Origin: Pseudomonas guariconensis
GTDB taxonomy: Bacteria; Pseudomonadota; Gammaproteobacteria; Pseudomonadales; Pseudomonadaceae
Reading direction: 5' to 3'
DNA length: 64,000 bases
Assembly: GCF_900102675.1 (NCBI RefSeq)
Contig: NZ_FMYX01000004.1
Span: 1-64,000, forward strand
Below are positions 44,861 to 55,475 of the stretch, one piece after another. Both the position numbers and the translations under genes were made by a program. Within the stretch, counting starts at the first letter, position 1. The number at the start of each line of letters is the position of its first letter. The notes under the pieces are model-generated. The model worked only from the letters and a program-made list of their open reading frames with translations, was not told the DNA's origin and did not search any database.

Positions 44861-45811
44861 ATGTCAGTCTTCACCCCTGTGACCCGGCCTGAGCTGGAAA
44901 CCTTTCTGGCGCCGTATGAGCTGGGCCGCTTGCTCGACTTCCAGGGCATCGCCGCCGGCACCGAGAACAGCAATTTCTTCGTCAGCCTGGAGCAGGGGGA
45001 ATTCGTCCTGACGCTGATCGAGCGCGGGCCAGCCGAGGACATGCCGTTCTTCATCGAATTGCTCGATGTGCTGCACGATGCCGACATGCCAGTGCCCTAC
45101 GCCCTGCGCGACCGCGACGGCAATGCCCTGCGCGAACTGTGCGGCAAGCCCGCGCTGCTGCAGCCACGGCTGTCGGGCAAGCACATCAAGGCGCCGAACA
45201 ACCAGCACTGCGCCCAGGTCGGCGAGTTGCTGGCGCATATCCACCTGGCCACCCGCGAGCACATCATCGAGCGTCGCACCGACCGCGGCCTGATCTGGAT
45301 GCTCGAGGCCGGGGCCGAGCTGATGCCAGGCCTGGATACCGGGCAGGGCCAGATGCTGCAGGCTGCGCTGAACGAGATCGACGCGCACAAAGCGCAGATC
45401 CTGGCCTTGCCACGGGCCAACCTGCACGCCGACCTGTTCCGCGACAATGTGATGTTCGAAGGCACACACCTGACCGGCGTGATCGACTTCTACAACGCCT
45501 GTTCGGGGCCGATGCTGTATGACATCGCCATCACCGTGAACGACTGGTGCCTGGATGAAGCCGGAGGCATCGATGTGCCACGCGCCCAAGCGCTGCTGGC
45601 CGCCTATGCTGCACTGCGTCCGTTCACCGCTGCCGAAGCCGAGTTGTGGCCGGTCATGCTGCGCGTGGCATGCGTGCGGTTCTGGCTGTCGCGCCTGATC
45701 GCGGCCCAGGCGTTTGCCGGAATGGACGTGATGATCCACGACCCGAGCGAGTTCGAGGTGCGCCTGGCGCACCGTCAGCAAGTGGCACTGGGCCTGCCGT
45801 TCGCCCTCTGA
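44861..45811 (+). CDS. thrB: Homoserine kinase (ThrB, aminoglycoside-phosphotransferase fold)
   Basis: This 316-residue kinase of the APH-like type is not related to E. coli ThrB. Motifs are GTENSNFFV (nucleotide loop), HADLFRDNVMF (catalytic loop with D and N) and GVIDFYNACSGP (metal-binding D). It phosphorylates L-homoserine to O-phosphohomoserine in threonine synthesis. A convergent REP pair follows and separates it from znuA. Confidence 0.93.
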   Translation: MSVFTPVTRPELETFLAPYELGRLLDFQGIAAGTENSNFFVSLEQGEFVLTLIERGPAEDMPFFIELLDVLHDADMPVPYALRDRDGNALRELCGKPALLQPRLSGKHIKAPNNQHCAQVGELLAHIHLATREHIIERRTDRGLIWMLEAGAELMPGLDTGQGQMLQAALNEIDAHKAQILALPRANLHADLFRDNVMFEGTHLTGVIDFYNACSGPMLYDIAITVNDWCLDEAGGIDVPRAQALLAAYAALRPFTAAEAELWPVMLRVACVRFWLSRLIAAQAFAGMDVMIHDPSEFEVRLAHRQQVALGLPFAL

Positions 45812-45821
45812 CCTCGTCTGC

Positions 45822-45910
45822 TTCTTCGCGGGCTAGCCCGCTCCCAACAGCATCAGCGCCAGCCTTGAAAGGTGGCGCTATCCCTGTAGGAGCGGGTTTT
45901 CCCGCGAAAA
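45822..45910. repeat. Inverted pair of REP elements
   Basis: TTCTTCGCGGGCTAGCCCGCTCCCAACAG (45822-45850) and, inverted, CCTGTAGGAGCGGGTTTTCCCGCGAA (45883-45908) flank a 32-bp spacer. They fill the gap between convergent thrB and znuA and could form a long hairpin that terminates both transcripts. Confidence 0.8.
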
Positions 45911-45923
45911 CGCCTCCATCGAT

Positions 45924-46829
45924 TCACAGCTGCTCCAGGCACCCCGTCAGCTCATTGCCCAGCTTCTCCAGCAACCGCTCATAGCCTTTGGCATCCACAG
46001 GATCGTTCCCTCCCAAGGCATCGAGCTCGGCCAGACGCACCGGCAGACCAGCCGTCAGTGTTTCGGCCAAGCGCGGGCGCAGTGGCGGCTCACTGAACAC
46101 ACAGGTCTTGCCCACTTCCTGCAGGCGTTTGCGCATGGCCGCGACATGCTGCGCGCCCGGCTGTACCTCGGCGGCCACATTGAACACACCGGTGTGCTTG
46201 AGGCCATATGCCGCCTCGAAGTAATCGAAAGCCTCATGGAACACGAAGTACGGCTTGCTTTCGACACCTGCTACCCGGGCCTTGATGCGCAGGTCCAAGG
46301 CATCCAGACGGTCGATGAAGGCCTTGAGGTTGGCCTGGTAACGAGCGGCATTCGTCGGATCGGTGGCGGCCAGGTCGCTGGCCATCTTCGCCGCGATCAC
46401 CCGCGCGTTGGCCGACGACAGCCACAAGTGCGCATCCAGGCTGCCCGGGCGGTGGTCATGATCATGGTCATCGCCGTCATCCTCATGGGCATGGCTGTCC
46501 TCGCCAAAATGGCGCAGGTGCATGCCTTGGAGCGACTGCACCGCAACGCTAGGCTTGGTACGGCCGTTGATCACCCGGGGCAGGAAGCTTTCCATGTCCG
46601 GGCCGATCCAATACAAAAGGTCAGCATTGGCCACGCGCCGCACATCGGAAGGGCGCAAGGCATAGTTATGCGGCGAAGCGCCCGGCGGCAACAACACATC
46701 CGGGCTGCCAACGCCGTCCTGGACCGCCGCGGCGATCTGCTGCAATGGTTTGATACTGGTCAACACGCGCACCTCGGCGTGGGCCGAGAAGGCGATGAAA
46801 GCGACAAAAAGGGCAAGCAATCGGGACAC
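45924..46829 (-). CDS. znuA: Zinc ABC transporter periplasmic binding protein ZnuA
   Basis: This 301-residue precursor has the signal peptide MSRLLALFVAFIAFSAHA. Zinc ligands are H54 (GASPHNYALRP), a histidine in SLDAHLWLS and one in FVFHEAFDYF. The flexible His/Asp-rich loop (HAHEDDGDDHDHDHRPG) typical of ZnuA is present. It captures zinc for ZnuBC. It starts at GTG, divergent from zur over a 66-bp gap that holds a Zur box. No conventional ribosome-binding site is obvious, a point to check. Confidence 0.92.
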   Translation of the reverse strand: MSRLLALFVAFIAFSAHAEVRVLTSIKPLQQIAAAVQDGVGSPDVLLPPGASPHNYALRPSDVRRVANADLLYWIGPDMESFLPRVINGRTKPSVAVQSLQGMHLRHFGEDSHAHEDDGDDHDHDHRPGSLDAHLWLSSANARVIAAKMASDLAATDPTNAARYQANLKAFIDRLDALDLRIKARVAGVESKPYFVFHEAFDYFEAAYGLKHTGVFNVAAEVQPGAQHVAAMRKRLQEVGKTCVFSEPPLRPRLAETLTAGLPVRLAELDALGGNDPVDAKGYERLLEKLGNELTGCLEQL

Positions 46830-46852
46830 GGTGAGTACTCGGCGGGCCAGAA

Positions 46853-46875
46853 AGAGGTAACATAATAACGTCTCT
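46853..46875. promoter_or_regulatory. Zur operator
   Basis: An imperfect dyad centred on GTAACATAATAACG with AGAG and CTCT flanks resembles the Zur consensus (GTTATAATATAAC). It sits in the 66-bp divergent gap between znuA and zur-znuCB, where it can repress both directions when zinc is plentiful. Confidence 0.7.
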
Positions 46876-46895
46876 GTCCAGAACCGTCGCCGCCC

Positions 46896-47377
46896 ATGTC
46901 CATCACGCCGCTGGCCAACCGTCCTCATGATCATTCCCACTGCGTGCACAGTGCACTGGCCGAGGCCGACGCCCTGTGCACACGCCAGGGCCTGCGCCTG
47001 ACCGCCTTGCGCCGCCGGGTGCTGGAACTGGTCTGGCAGAGCCACAAGCCGCTGGGTGCCTACGACATCCTGGCCGTGCTGAGCGAACAGGACGGCCGCC
47101 GCGCTGCGCCGCCGACCGTGTACCGCGCCTTGGATTTTCTTTTGGAAAACGGCCTGGTCCACCGCATCGCCTCGCTCAATGCCTTCATCGGCTGCAGCCA
47201 CCCCGAGCACGTGCATCAGGGCCAGTTCCTGATCTGCCGCGCCTGCCATGTGGCCATCGAGCTCGAACAGCAAAGCATCAGCGAGGCCATCATCACCAGC
47301 GCCAAGGGCGTAGGCTTCACCGTCGAAACGCAGACCGTCGAAGTGGTCGGCCTGTGCGGCAGCTGCCGGGGGCAGGC

Positions 47378-47381
<4 letters not shown>
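46896..47381 (+). CDS. zur: Zinc uptake regulator Zur (Fur family)
   Basis: This 161-residue Fur-family repressor has a winged HTH (about residues 33-90: [48 protein letters not shown]) and a zinc-binding dimerisation domain with [22 protein letters not shown] and LCGSCRG. The structural zinc site uses the CRAC and CGSC cysteines. It heads the zur-znuC-znuB operon; its TGA overlaps the znuC ATG (ATGA). Confidence 0.94.
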
Positions 47382-48143
<762 letters not shown>

Positions 48144-48151
<8 letters not shown>

Positions 48152-48926
48152 TTTTCTTCTCTACGCCCTGCTCGCAGGCTTGTCCCTGGCCCTGGTGGCC
48201 GGCCCCTTGGGATCGTTCGTCGTCTGGCGGCGCATGGCTTATTTCGGCGATACCCTGTCCCACGCGGCATTGCTTGGAGTCGCCCTGGGCCTGGCGCTGG
48301 ATGTCAGCCCCGCCCTGGCGGTGACCGTCGGCTGCCTATTGCTGGCGATCCTGCTGGTCACCCTGCAACAACGCCAGCCGCTGGCCTCCGACACCCTGCT
48401 TGGCATCCTGGCACCGAGTACGTTGTCCCTGGGGCTGGTGGCATTGAGTTTCATGCACGACGTGCGCATCGACCTGATGGCCTACCTGTTTGGCGATCTG
48501 TTGGCCATCAGCCCCACCGACTTGGCCTGGATCCTGGGCGGCAGCGTCGTGGTCCTGCTGTTGCTCGCGGCCTTGTGGCGTCCGCTGCTGGCCGTGACCG
48601 TACATGAGGAACTGGCGATGGTCGAAGGCTTGCCGGTGGCGAGCCTGCGCCTGGCCTTGATGCTGTTGATTGCCGTGGTCATCGCCGTGGCCATGAAGAT
48701 CGTCGGTGTACTGCTGATCACCTCGCTGCTGATCATTCCCGCCGCTGCGGCACAGCGTCACGCCCGCTCACCGGAGCAGATGGCCCTGGGCGCCAGCCTG
48801 TTAGGCGTGGTCGCCGTCTGTGGCGGGCTGGCGATGTCATGGTTCAAGGACACCCCGGCCGGCCCGTCGATCGTGGTGTGCGCCGCGGTGCTATTCTTGC
48901 TGAGCCTGGCGTTGCCCAAGCGCTGA
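48144..48926 (+). CDS. znuB: Zinc ABC transporter permease ZnuB
   Basis: This is a 260-residue membrane permease of the ABC-3 family with about eight hydrophobic segments. Typical blocks are [40 protein letters not shown] and [28 protein letters not shown]. The start ([12 protein letters not shown]) overlaps the znuC end. It forms the zinc channel with ZnuC. Confidence 0.94.
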
Positions 48927-48933
48927 AAATTTA

Positions 48934-48955
48934 AGGATGCGCGCAGGTGCATCCT
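48934..48955 (+). terminator. Stem-loop after znuB
   Basis: AGGATGC-GCGCAGGT-GCATCCT forms a 7-bp stem 8 nt after the znuB stop, followed by GCAACCTTTTG. It is a plausible weak terminator of the zur-znuCB operon. Confidence 0.5.
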
Positions 48956-49055
48956 GCAACCTTTTGTCAGGTAAAGGGTCTGTAAGACTTATTTTCGAGC
49001 GTGCGCACCAGGGTGTAGACTTGCTCGCTTTTTGCGCAAATAGAGAGTCGCAGGA

Positions 49056-49763
49056 ATGAAGCCGTTCGCCTCCCGTTTTCTGCTTGTTGCCGTTTTTTCC
49101 CTGTTCTTGGCGGCCTGCTCCAGCACTCCGTCTGAACAGTCGAACGCGCCTGCCCAGACCGATGCCTGGCAAGCGCTGCAACAAAGCATTGCCAGCAATG
49201 AGCTGGCCACCGCTGAAGACCAGTTGGCCGCGTTGCAGGCACAATCGCCAGACGACGCACGCCTTGAGCAGTACCAACGCCAACTGGCCGAAGCCTACCT
49301 GCAGCGCAGCCAGATCGTGCTGCAGAAGGGCGACGTCAATGCTGCCGCGACCGCGCTGGCCCGTGCCCGCGCGCTGATGCCCCAGGCCCCGGCAGTCACG
49401 GGGGGCGACGCCGTGGCCCAGGCGCGCAAGGCCGAACTTGAAAAGGCCGAGGCCGCGCTCAAGGCCGCCGAGGCCAAGCCCAAGGCCCGCGTCATCGACC
49501 CCAGTGCGCCGAGCACCGTGGTGGCGCTCAAGACCACCGACATCCGCGCCATGCGCCGCCAGCTCGATGATATCGCCGCCGATGTGGTGAACTACCAGTG
49601 CGATGTGGTGTTTCAGGTGCCGCGCACCGACGATGCACCCTGGCTCAAGACCTTGCTCGACAAGCGCGTGCGCAAGCTCGATAGCGGTTTCGAGCTGAAC
49701 CAGCGCCATGAAATCCAGCGCTCGCTGCCTGCGCAGGTAGTGCTGGTCCCACGTCAGCCCTGA
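49056..49763 (+). CDS. Lipoprotein with helical repeat region, function unknown
   Basis: This 235-residue lipoprotein has lipobox LAAC (Cys at residue 21, LFLAACSSTPSEQS). Residues 35-110 look like TPR-type helices (AWQALQQSIASNELATAEDQLAALQAQSPDD; LQKGDVNAAATALARARALMP). An Ala/Lys-rich linker and a conserved C-terminal domain (RAMRRQLDDIAADVVNYQCDVVFQVPRTDDAPWLKTLLDKRVRKLD) follow. The gene is conserved between znuB and the met genes in Pseudomonas, without known function. Two hairpins separate it from katE. Confidence 0.85.
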   Translation: MKPFASRFLLVAVFSLFLAACSSTPSEQSNAPAQTDAWQALQQSIASNELATAEDQLAALQAQSPDDARLEQYQRQLAEAYLQRSQIVLQKGDVNAAATALARARALMPQAPAVTGGDAVAQARKAELEKAEAALKAAEAKPKARVIDPSAPSTVVALKTTDIRAMRRQLDDIAADVVNYQCDVVFQVPRTDDAPWLKTLLDKRVRKLDSGFELNQRHEIQRSLPAQVVLVPRQP

Positions 49764-49770
49764 GCATTGC

Positions 49771-49829
49771 GGGGCGCGCTGCGCCCCAATCGCAGGCATG
49801 GCCAGCTCCCGCACAGCGCGGGAACTGGC
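49771..49829. terminator. Two stem-loops between convergent genes
   Basis: GGGGCGC-GCT-GCGCCCC (49771-49787) and GCCAGCTCCCGC with GCGGGAACTGGC (49801-49829, one mismatch) lie in the 81-bp gap between the lipoprotein gene and katE. Neither has a strong U-run; together they probably act as terminators in both directions. Confidence 0.55.
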
Positions 49830-49844
49830 TAAACACAGCCTGGC

Positions 49845-51986
49845 CTACGCCGGGATTGCCTCGGCCACCGCCTCCCGCGCCCACACCCGATGTTGCTCCA
49901 GCGCTTTCACGAAGGCATCTACCGCCTGCTGATCATCCCCCAGCAGCAAGCCTGCATCCTCGTTCAAGCCCAAGGCATTGAGCAATGCCTTGCCCTCGCT
50001 GGCCATTCCCATGGGCTTGAGGTGCTTGTAGGCCTCAAGCAGATAATGCTTGGCCAAACCACTTTTCCCCAGCGCCTCCAGCGCCGCCTTGCCGGCCGGC
50101 ACCCACAATCCATCGATCATTACCGATGGCATCCCCTCCATGGAGGCATCCACAGCCAACGCCTTGCCCTCGGCAGTCGTCACCGGCGCCGACGTCGGCC
50201 CCAGAACAAGCACGCGTGCGCTTTGGGCCTCGAAAGCCTTCACCAGCCGATCGACACTGGCGCCTTCCACCCCATCGGCCACCAACAAGGCAATCTTGCG
50301 TCCCTTGATGCCCACACTGCCGGGGTGGTTCATCTGGCTCAGCGCCGGTGATTGCGCTGGCGTCGATCCCTTGACCTGCACCGTTGCGGCCTTGGGCGCC
50401 GGCAAGCCGAGGTTGGTCGCCACGGCTGCGGCGAGGTCCAAGTCGATGTTGGCCAGGATCTCGTTCACCTCCCGCACCCGGATCGCCTCGCGCTCGACCT
50501 TGCCCAGCTCGAAGCTGTAAGCCTTGATGATGTGCTGCTGCTCGGTCGGGCTCATGCTCTGGAAGAACAACCGCGCCTGGGAGAAATGGTCGCTGAAAGA
50601 GTCGCTACGCTGACGGATCTTGTGCCCGTCGATGCGCTCCTGATAACTCTCGAAGCCACCGCCATGGGGTGCTGGCGGCGTTTCCTTGGGCCAACCGCCA
50701 TCGATGGAATTGGGCTCATAGGAGGCACGCCCCTTGTCGATGGTCATGCGGTGCATGGCATCACGCTGGCTGCTGTGGTTGGGTACGATCGGCCGGTTGA
50801 TCGGAATTTCATGGAAGTTCGGCCCGCCCAGGCGGCTGAGCTGGGTATCGGTGTAGGAGAACAGACGCCCCTGCAGCAACGGGTCGTTGGTGAAGTCGAT
50901 TCCCGGCACGATATGCCCGGGACAGAAGGCGATCTGCTCGACTTCAGCGAAGAAGTTGTCCGGATTGCGGTTGAGCACCATCTTGCCCAGCGGCGTCACG
51001 GGCACCAGTTCTTCGGGAATGATCTTGGTCGGGTCGAGCAGGTCGAAGTCAAAATTGTGCTCGTCTGCCTCCGGCACGATCTGCACGCCCAGCTCCCACT
51101 CGGGATAATCACCGGTCTCGATCGCCTCCCACAGGTCGCGGCGATGGAAGTCCGGGTCCTTGCCGCCAAGTTTCTGCGCCTCGTCCCAGAGCACCGAGTG
51201 CACGCCCTGGCGCGGCTTCCAGTGGAACTTCACGAATGTGGCCTCGCCCTGGGCATTGATCAGGCGGAAGGTGTGTACGCCAAAGCCTTCCATCATGCGC
51301 AGGCTGCGCGGAATGGCCCGATCGGACATCGCCCACATGACCATGTGCGCCGATTCCGGTACCAGTGAGACGAAATCCCAGAAGGTGTCGTGAGCCGACG
51401 CCCCGGTGGGAACTTCGTTGTGCGGTTCGGGTTTCACCGCATGGACGAAATCCGGGAACTTGATCGCATCCTGGATGAAGAACACCGGCATGTTGTTCCC
51501 CACCAGGTCGAAGTTGCCCTCGTCGGTGTAGAACTTGACGGCAAAGCCGCGCACGTCGCGCACGGTGTCACCCGAGCCGCGCGGGCCCTGCACAGTGGAA
51601 AACCGCACGAACACAGGCGTGATTTTCTGCGGATCCTGCAGGAAGCCTGCCTTGGTCAACTGCTCGTGGCAGCCATAGCTCTGGAAGTAGCCATGAGCAC
51701 CGGTGCCACGGGCATGGACGATGCGCTCGGGGATCCGCTCATGGTCGAAGTGAGTGATCTTCTCGCGCATGATGAAGTCTTCGAGCAGCGAAGGCCCACG
51801 CACGCCGGCCTTGAGGGTGTTCTGGTTGTCGGCAATCTTCACACCTTGATTGGTGCGCAGGGCCTGGCCGGTGGCATCGCTGCGCACGCTTTCCAGGCTT
51901 TGCACCTTGGCGTTGGTGTTGGCCCGGTCAGGCGTGTGGGTTCCGGCCAGCTGGCTGTCCCTGGGCGAATCCGGAGTCTTTGGCAT
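49845..51986 (-). CDS. katE: Large-subunit catalase HPII
   Basis: This is a 713-residue clade II catalase. Catalytic H91 is in [13 protein letters not shown]164 in [10 protein letters not shown], and the haem-ligand Y378 in [10 protein letters not shown]. The C-terminal 150 residues form the DJ-1/PfpI-like flavodoxin domain typical of HPII ([29 protein letters not shown]). The start at [10 protein letters not shown] is preceded by GAGGAG; an ATG 18 nt upstream overlaps that site. It degrades hydrogen peroxide, usually in stationary phase, and is divergent from metN. Confidence 0.96.
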   Translation of the reverse strand: MPKTPDSPRDSQLAGTHTPDRANTNAKVQSLESVRSDATGQALRTNQGVKIADNQNTLKAGVRGPSLLEDFIMREKITHFDHERIPERIVHARGTGAHGYFQSYGCHEQLTKAGFLQDPQKITPVFVRFSTVQGPRGSGDTVRDVRGFAVKFYTDEGNFDLVGNNMPVFFIQDAIKFPDFVHAVKPEPHNEVPTGASAHDTFWDFVSLVPESAHMVMWAMSDRAIPRSLRMMEGFGVHTFRLINAQGEATFVKFHWKPRQGVHSVLWDEAQKLGGKDPDFHRRDLWEAIETGDYPEWELGVQIVPEADEHNFDFDLLDPTKIIPEELVPVTPLGKMVLNRNPDNFFAEVEQIAFCPGHIVPGIDFTNDPLLQGRLFSYTDTQLSRLGGPNFHEIPINRPIVPNHSSQRDAMHRMTIDKGRASYEPNSIDGGWPKETPPAPHGGGFESYQERIDGHKIRQRSDSFSDHFSQARLFFQSMSPTEQQHIIKAYSFELGKVEREAIRVREVNEILANIDLDLAAAVATNLGLPAPKAATVQVKGSTPAQSPALSQMNHPGSVGIKGRKIALLVADGVEGASVDRLVKAFEAQSARVLVLGPTSAPVTTAEGKALAVDASMEGMPSVMIDGLWVPAGKAALEALGKSGLAKHYLLEAYKHLKPMGMASEGKALLNALGLNEDAGLLLGDDQQAVDAFVKALEQHRVWAREAVAEAIPA

Positions 51987-52210
51987 GTCGGTTCTCCTCG
52001 TCATGGCTTTCAGGCGCCCCGTTCGGGCTCGTTCCTGTAGTGACTGGAGGCGCCCCGTGAGCGTTCAATCGGATTACCGGTTGTCGCGTTATGCCCAGCG
52101 GATTGGTTGATGACGAAATAAATGCTAAGAACAACTATGGGAAAAGGCTAAAATGCGCGACCCCGGCTAACCGCTGACCCAAATTCCATGCGCCCCACAA
52201 GGTTCGCTCA

Positions 52211-53218
52211 GTGATCGAGTTTCAACATGTCCACAAGACCTACCGCGTCGCCGGTAGGGATATCCCCGCCCTGAACCCGACCAGCCTGACCATTGAAAAT
52301 GGCCAGGTGTTCGGCCTGATCGGGCATTCCGGCGCCGGCAAGAGCACCTTGCTGCGCCTGATCAACCGCCTGGAGGCCCCAAGCGGCGGCAAGATCATCG
52401 TCGACGGTGAAGATGTCACCGCCTTCGACGCCAACCAGCTGCGCCGCTTCCGCCAGCAGGTCGGGATGATCTTCCAGCACTTCAACCTGCTGGCCTCCAA
52501 GACCGTCGCCGACAACGTCGCGCTGCCATTGACCTTGGCTGGCGAGCTGTCGCGTAGCGAGATCGACAAGCGTGTGACCGAACTGCTGGCTCGCGTCGGG
52601 CTGTCGGACCACGCCAAGAAGTACCCCGCCCAGCTTTCCGGTGGCCAGAAGCAGCGCGTGGGTATCGCCCGTGCCTTGTCCACCAACCCCAAGATCCTCC
52701 TGTGCGACGAGGCCACCAGCGCTCTGGATCCGCAAACCACGGCCCAGGTGCTGCAGTTGCTGGCCGAGATCAACCGTGAGCTGAAGCTGACCATCGTGCT
52801 GATCACCCACGAAATGGACGTGATCCGCCGGGTCTGCGACCGCGTGGCAGTGATGGATGCCGGGCAGATCGTCGAGCAAGGCGCGGTGGCCGATGTGTTC
52901 CTGCATCCGCAGCACCCGACCACCAAGCGCTTCGTCCAGGAAGATGAGCAGGTGGACGAAAGCGAGCAGCGCGATGACTTCGCCCACGTACCAGGGCGTA
53001 TCGTGCGCCTGACCTTCCAGGGCGATGCCACCTACGCACCGCTTCTGGGCACCGTGGCCCGGGAGACTGGCGTTGACTACAGCATCCTGGCCGGACGTAT
53101 CGACCGTATCAAGGACGTCCCCTATGGACAGCTCACGCTCGCCGTCACTGGCGGCGACATGGAAGCGGCGTTCGCCCGCTTCAAGGCTGCTGATGTTCAT
53201 ATGGAGGTACTGCGTTGA
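52211..53218 (+). CDS. metN: Methionine ABC transporter ATP-binding protein MetN
   Basis: This 335-residue ABC ATPase has Walker [10 protein letters not shown] (about residue 38), signature [15 protein letters not shown], and Walker [14 protein letters not shown]. The C-terminal 100 residues form a NIL domain that binds methionine for trans-inhibition ([33 protein letters not shown]). GTG start. It overlaps metI by one base (TGATG). It imports D- and L-methionine. Confidence 0.95.
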   Translation: MIEFQHVHKTYRVAGRDIPALNPTSLTIENGQVFGLIGHSGAGKSTLLRLINRLEAPSGGKIIVDGEDVTAFDANQLRRFRQQVGMIFQHFNLLASKTVADNVALPLTLAGELSRSEIDKRVTELLARVGLSDHAKKYPAQLSGGQKQRVGIARALSTNPKILLCDEATSALDPQTTAQVLQLLAEINRELKLTIVLITHEMDVIRRVCDRVAVMDAGQIVEQGAVADVFLHPQHPTTKRFVQEDEQVDESEQRDDFAHVPGRIVRLTFQGDATYAPLLGTVARETGVDYSILAGRIDRIKDVPYGQLTLAVTGGDMEAAFARFKAADVHMEVLR

Positions 53219-53889
53219 TGGACGCTCTTAATTTCTTCGCCAACGTCGACTGGGCCGAAATCTGGCTGGCCAGCATCGACACCATGATCATGTTGTTCGG
53301 CTCGCTGTTCTTCACCGTGCTGCTGGGCTTGCCCCTGGGCGTGCTGCTGTTCCTCTGCGGACCGCGGCAGATGTTCGAACAAAAAGGCGTTTATGCGCTG
53401 CTATCGCTGGTGGTCAACGTGTTGCGCTCGCTGCCGTTCATCATCCTGCTCATCGTCATGATCCCGATCACCGTGCTGATCACCGGCACTTCGCTGGGTG
53501 TCGCCGGTGCAATCCCGCCGCTGGTGGTGGGTGCGACGCCATTCTTCGCACGCTTGGTGGAAACCGCCCTGCGTGAAGTAGACCGCGGCATCATCGAGGC
53601 CACCCAGTCGATGGGCGCCACCACCCGCCAGATCATCACCAATGCCCTGCTGCCCGAAGCCCGGCCAGGCATCTTCGCCGCCATCACCGTCACTGCCATC
53701 ACCCTGGTGTCCTATACCGCCATGGCCGGCGTGGTCGGTGCCGGCGGTCTGGGCGACCTGGCCATCCGCTTCGGCTACCAGCGTTTCCAGACCGACGTGA
53801 TGGTGGTCACCGTGATCCTGCTGCTGATCCTGGTTCAAGTTCTGCAAAGTGTCGGCGACAAACTGGTCGTGCATTTTTCCCGTAAGTAA
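53218..53889 (+). CDS. metI: Methionine ABC transporter permease MetI
   Basis: This 223-residue permease has five hydrophobic segments. The EAA-like loop is EVDRGIIEATQSMGATTRQIITNALLPEARPG, and the family block AITLVSYTAMAGVVGAGGLGDLAIRFGYQRFQTDVM is present. The ATG overlaps the metN stop by one base. Two hairpins follow before metQ. Confidence 0.95.
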   Translation: MDALNFFANVDWAEIWLASIDTMIMLFGSLFFTVLLGLPLGVLLFLCGPRQMFEQKGVYALLSLVVNVLRSLPFIILLIVMIPITVLITGTSLGVAGAIPPLVVGATPFFARLVETALREVDRGIIEATQSMGATTRQIITNALLPEARPGIFAAITVTAITLVSYTAMAGVVGAGGLGDLAIRFGYQRFQTDVMVVTVILLLILVQVLQSVGDKLVVHFSRK

Positions 53890-53897
53890 CCCCAATG

Positions 53898-53937
53898 GGG
53901 TCGGCCTGGCCGACCCGTTCGGGGGCCGTCGCGGCCC
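53898..53937 (+). other. Paired stem-loops between metI and metQ
   Basis: GGGTCGG-CCTGG-CCGACCC (53898-53916) and GGGCCG-TCG-CGGCCC (53923-53937) lie in the 64-bp metI-metQ gap. They lack U-runs. Such hairpins often protect or process operon mRNA, letting the binding protein (metQ) be made in excess of the membrane parts. Confidence 0.55.
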
Positions 53938-53953
53938 TCACAAGGAGTGATCA

Positions 53954-54724
53954 ATGAAGAAGCTGCTTGCTGTCGTCGCCGCTGTCGCGGCCTTCTCGGC
54001 CAACGCCGAGTCCCTCACCGTCGCGGCCACCCCGGTTCCGCATGCCGAGATCCTCAACTTCGTGAAGCCGCAACTGGCCAAGGAAGGGGTGGAGCTGAAG
54101 GTGAAGGAATTCACCGACTACATCCAGCCGAACGTGCAAGTGGCCGAAAAGCGCCTGGACGCCAACTTCTTCCAGCACCAGCCGTACCTGGATGAGTTCA
54201 ACAAGGCCAAGGGCACGAATCTGGTCAGCGTCGCCGGCGTACACCTGGAGCCGCTGGGCGCCTACTCGAGCAAGCTCAAGAAGCTCGACGAACTGCCGTC
54301 CGGCGCCACTGTGGTCATCCCCAACGATGCCACCAACGGTGGCCGCGCCCTGTTGCTGCTGGACAAGGCCGGTGTGATCAAGCTCAAGGACAACAAGAAC
54401 ATCCTCTCGACCGTCAAGGACATCACCGGCAACGACAAGGGCCTGAAGTTCCGCGAGCTGGAGGCGGCCACCATCCCACGCGTGCTGACCCAGGTCGACC
54501 TGGCGCTGATCAACACCAACTACGCGCTGGAGGCCAAACTCAACCCTGAGAAGGACGCCCTGGTCATCGAAGGCAGCGATTCGCCCTACGTGAACATCCT
54601 GGTTGCCCGTCCGGACAACAAGGACGCCGACGCCATCAAGAAACTGGCTGCCGCCCTGCACTCGCCCGAGGTGAAGCAGTTCATCACCGAGAAGTACAAA
54701 GGTGCGGTGATTCCGGCGTTCTAA
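53954..54724 (+). CDS. metQ: Methionine-binding protein MetQ
   Basis: This 256-residue NlpA/MetQ-family protein has the signal MKKLLAVVAAVAAFSANA. It contains VAATPVPHAEILNFVKPQL, NFFQHQPYLDEFNKAKGTNLV and IPNDATNGGRALLLLDKAGVIKL. It has no lipobox cysteine, so it is a soluble periplasmic protein rather than the lipoprotein seen in E. coli. A REP pair follows the gene. Confidence 0.94.
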   Translation: MKKLLAVVAAVAAFSANAESLTVAATPVPHAEILNFVKPQLAKEGVELKVKEFTDYIQPNVQVAEKRLDANFFQHQPYLDEFNKAKGTNLVSVAGVHLEPLGAYSSKLKKLDELPSGATVVIPNDATNGGRALLLLDKAGVIKLKDNKNILSTVKDITGNDKGLKFRELEAATIPRVLTQVDLALINTNYALEAKLNPEKDALVIEGSDSPYVNILVARPDNKDADAIKKLAAALHSPEVKQFITEKYKGAVIPAF

Positions 54725-54741
54725 GCCGTCTGCGCGCTGAA

Positions 54742-54827
54742 TGTTTCGCGGGTAAACCCGCTCCCACAGAGACGCCACAGGCCAAAACGCCGCGGTGAAC
54801 CTGGGGGAGCGGGTTTACCCGCGAAGC
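54742..54827. repeat. Inverted pair of REP elements
   Basis: TGTTTCGCGGGTAAACCCGCTCCCACAG (54742-54769) and the inverse CTGGGGGAGCGGGTTTACCCGCGAAGC (54801-54827) are the best REP units in the window, nearly identical to the P. putida consensus. They fill the gap between convergent metQ and the sco gene. Confidence 0.88.
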
Positions 54828-54842
54828 TTTTCAGCCGCGGGT

Positions 54843-55475
54843 TCAGTCCCGCTTGACCAACCCTGGCAGCTGCGCCACCAGCTTCTGGTTGTTCATCGGC
54901 GCACGGATGAAACCACGCTGGCGACCATCCGGGCCGACCACCGCCAGGTTGCCGCTGTGATCGACCGTATATCCAGGCTTGCTGGTATCAGCCGGAATGA
55001 ACGGAATGCTCAGCCCATTGGCCAGCGCCTGGGTATCTTCGATCGACCCCGTCAACCCCACGAAGTCCTTGTCGAAATAGCCCAGGTACTGCTTGAGCTG
55101 GTTCGGTGTGTCCCGGTTCGGGTCCACGCTTACCAACACCACTTGCAAGCGCTCCAGCGCCTCCTTGGGCAACTCGCTCTTGACCTGACGCAACTGGGCC
55201 AGGGTAGTCGGGCAGATGTCGGGGCAGTAGGTGTAGCCGAAGAACAGCAGCGACCACTTGCCCTTGAGCTGATCCAGCGCCACGGGCCGGCCGTCCTGGT
55301 CGGTCATGGTCACGTCCGGCACGGTGCGGCTCTGGGGTAGCAGAATGATGCCGGCGTCGATCAGCTCGGCCGGGTTCGCCTCGCTGCGACCATTGAGCAC
55401 CTTGTTGACGGTCAGGCCGAGGATCAAGGCGACGACGGCGACGAGGATGAAGACGGTTTTCTGGGTTCGGGTCAT
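54843..55475 (-). CDS. SCO1/SenC copper chaperone for CuA
   Basis: This 210-residue membrane-anchored protein has an N-terminal helix (residues 8-24), then a thioredoxin-like fold. The copper ligands are C84 and C88 (FGYTYCPDICP) and H173 (TVDHSGN). It delivers copper to the CuA centre of subunit II of the caa3 oxidase. It overlaps cyoE by four bases (ATGA) and is the last gene of the oxidase assembly operon. Confidence 0.94.
   Translation of the reverse strand: MTRTQKTVFILVAVVALILGLTVNKVLNGRSEANPAELIDAGIILLPQSRTVPDVTMTDQDGRPVALDQLKGKWSLLFFGYTYCPDICPTTLAQLRQVKSELPKEALERLQVVLVSVDPNRDTPNQLKQYLGYFDKDFVGLTGSIEDTQALANGLSIPFIPADTSKPGYTVDHSGNLAVVGPDGRQRGFIRAPMNNQKLVAQLPGLVKRD

Noticed and set aside
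46976..47370. Upstream extension of znuC in the zur region
   Set aside because: The true znuC start overlaps the zur stop by ATGA; the extension reads zur out of frame.
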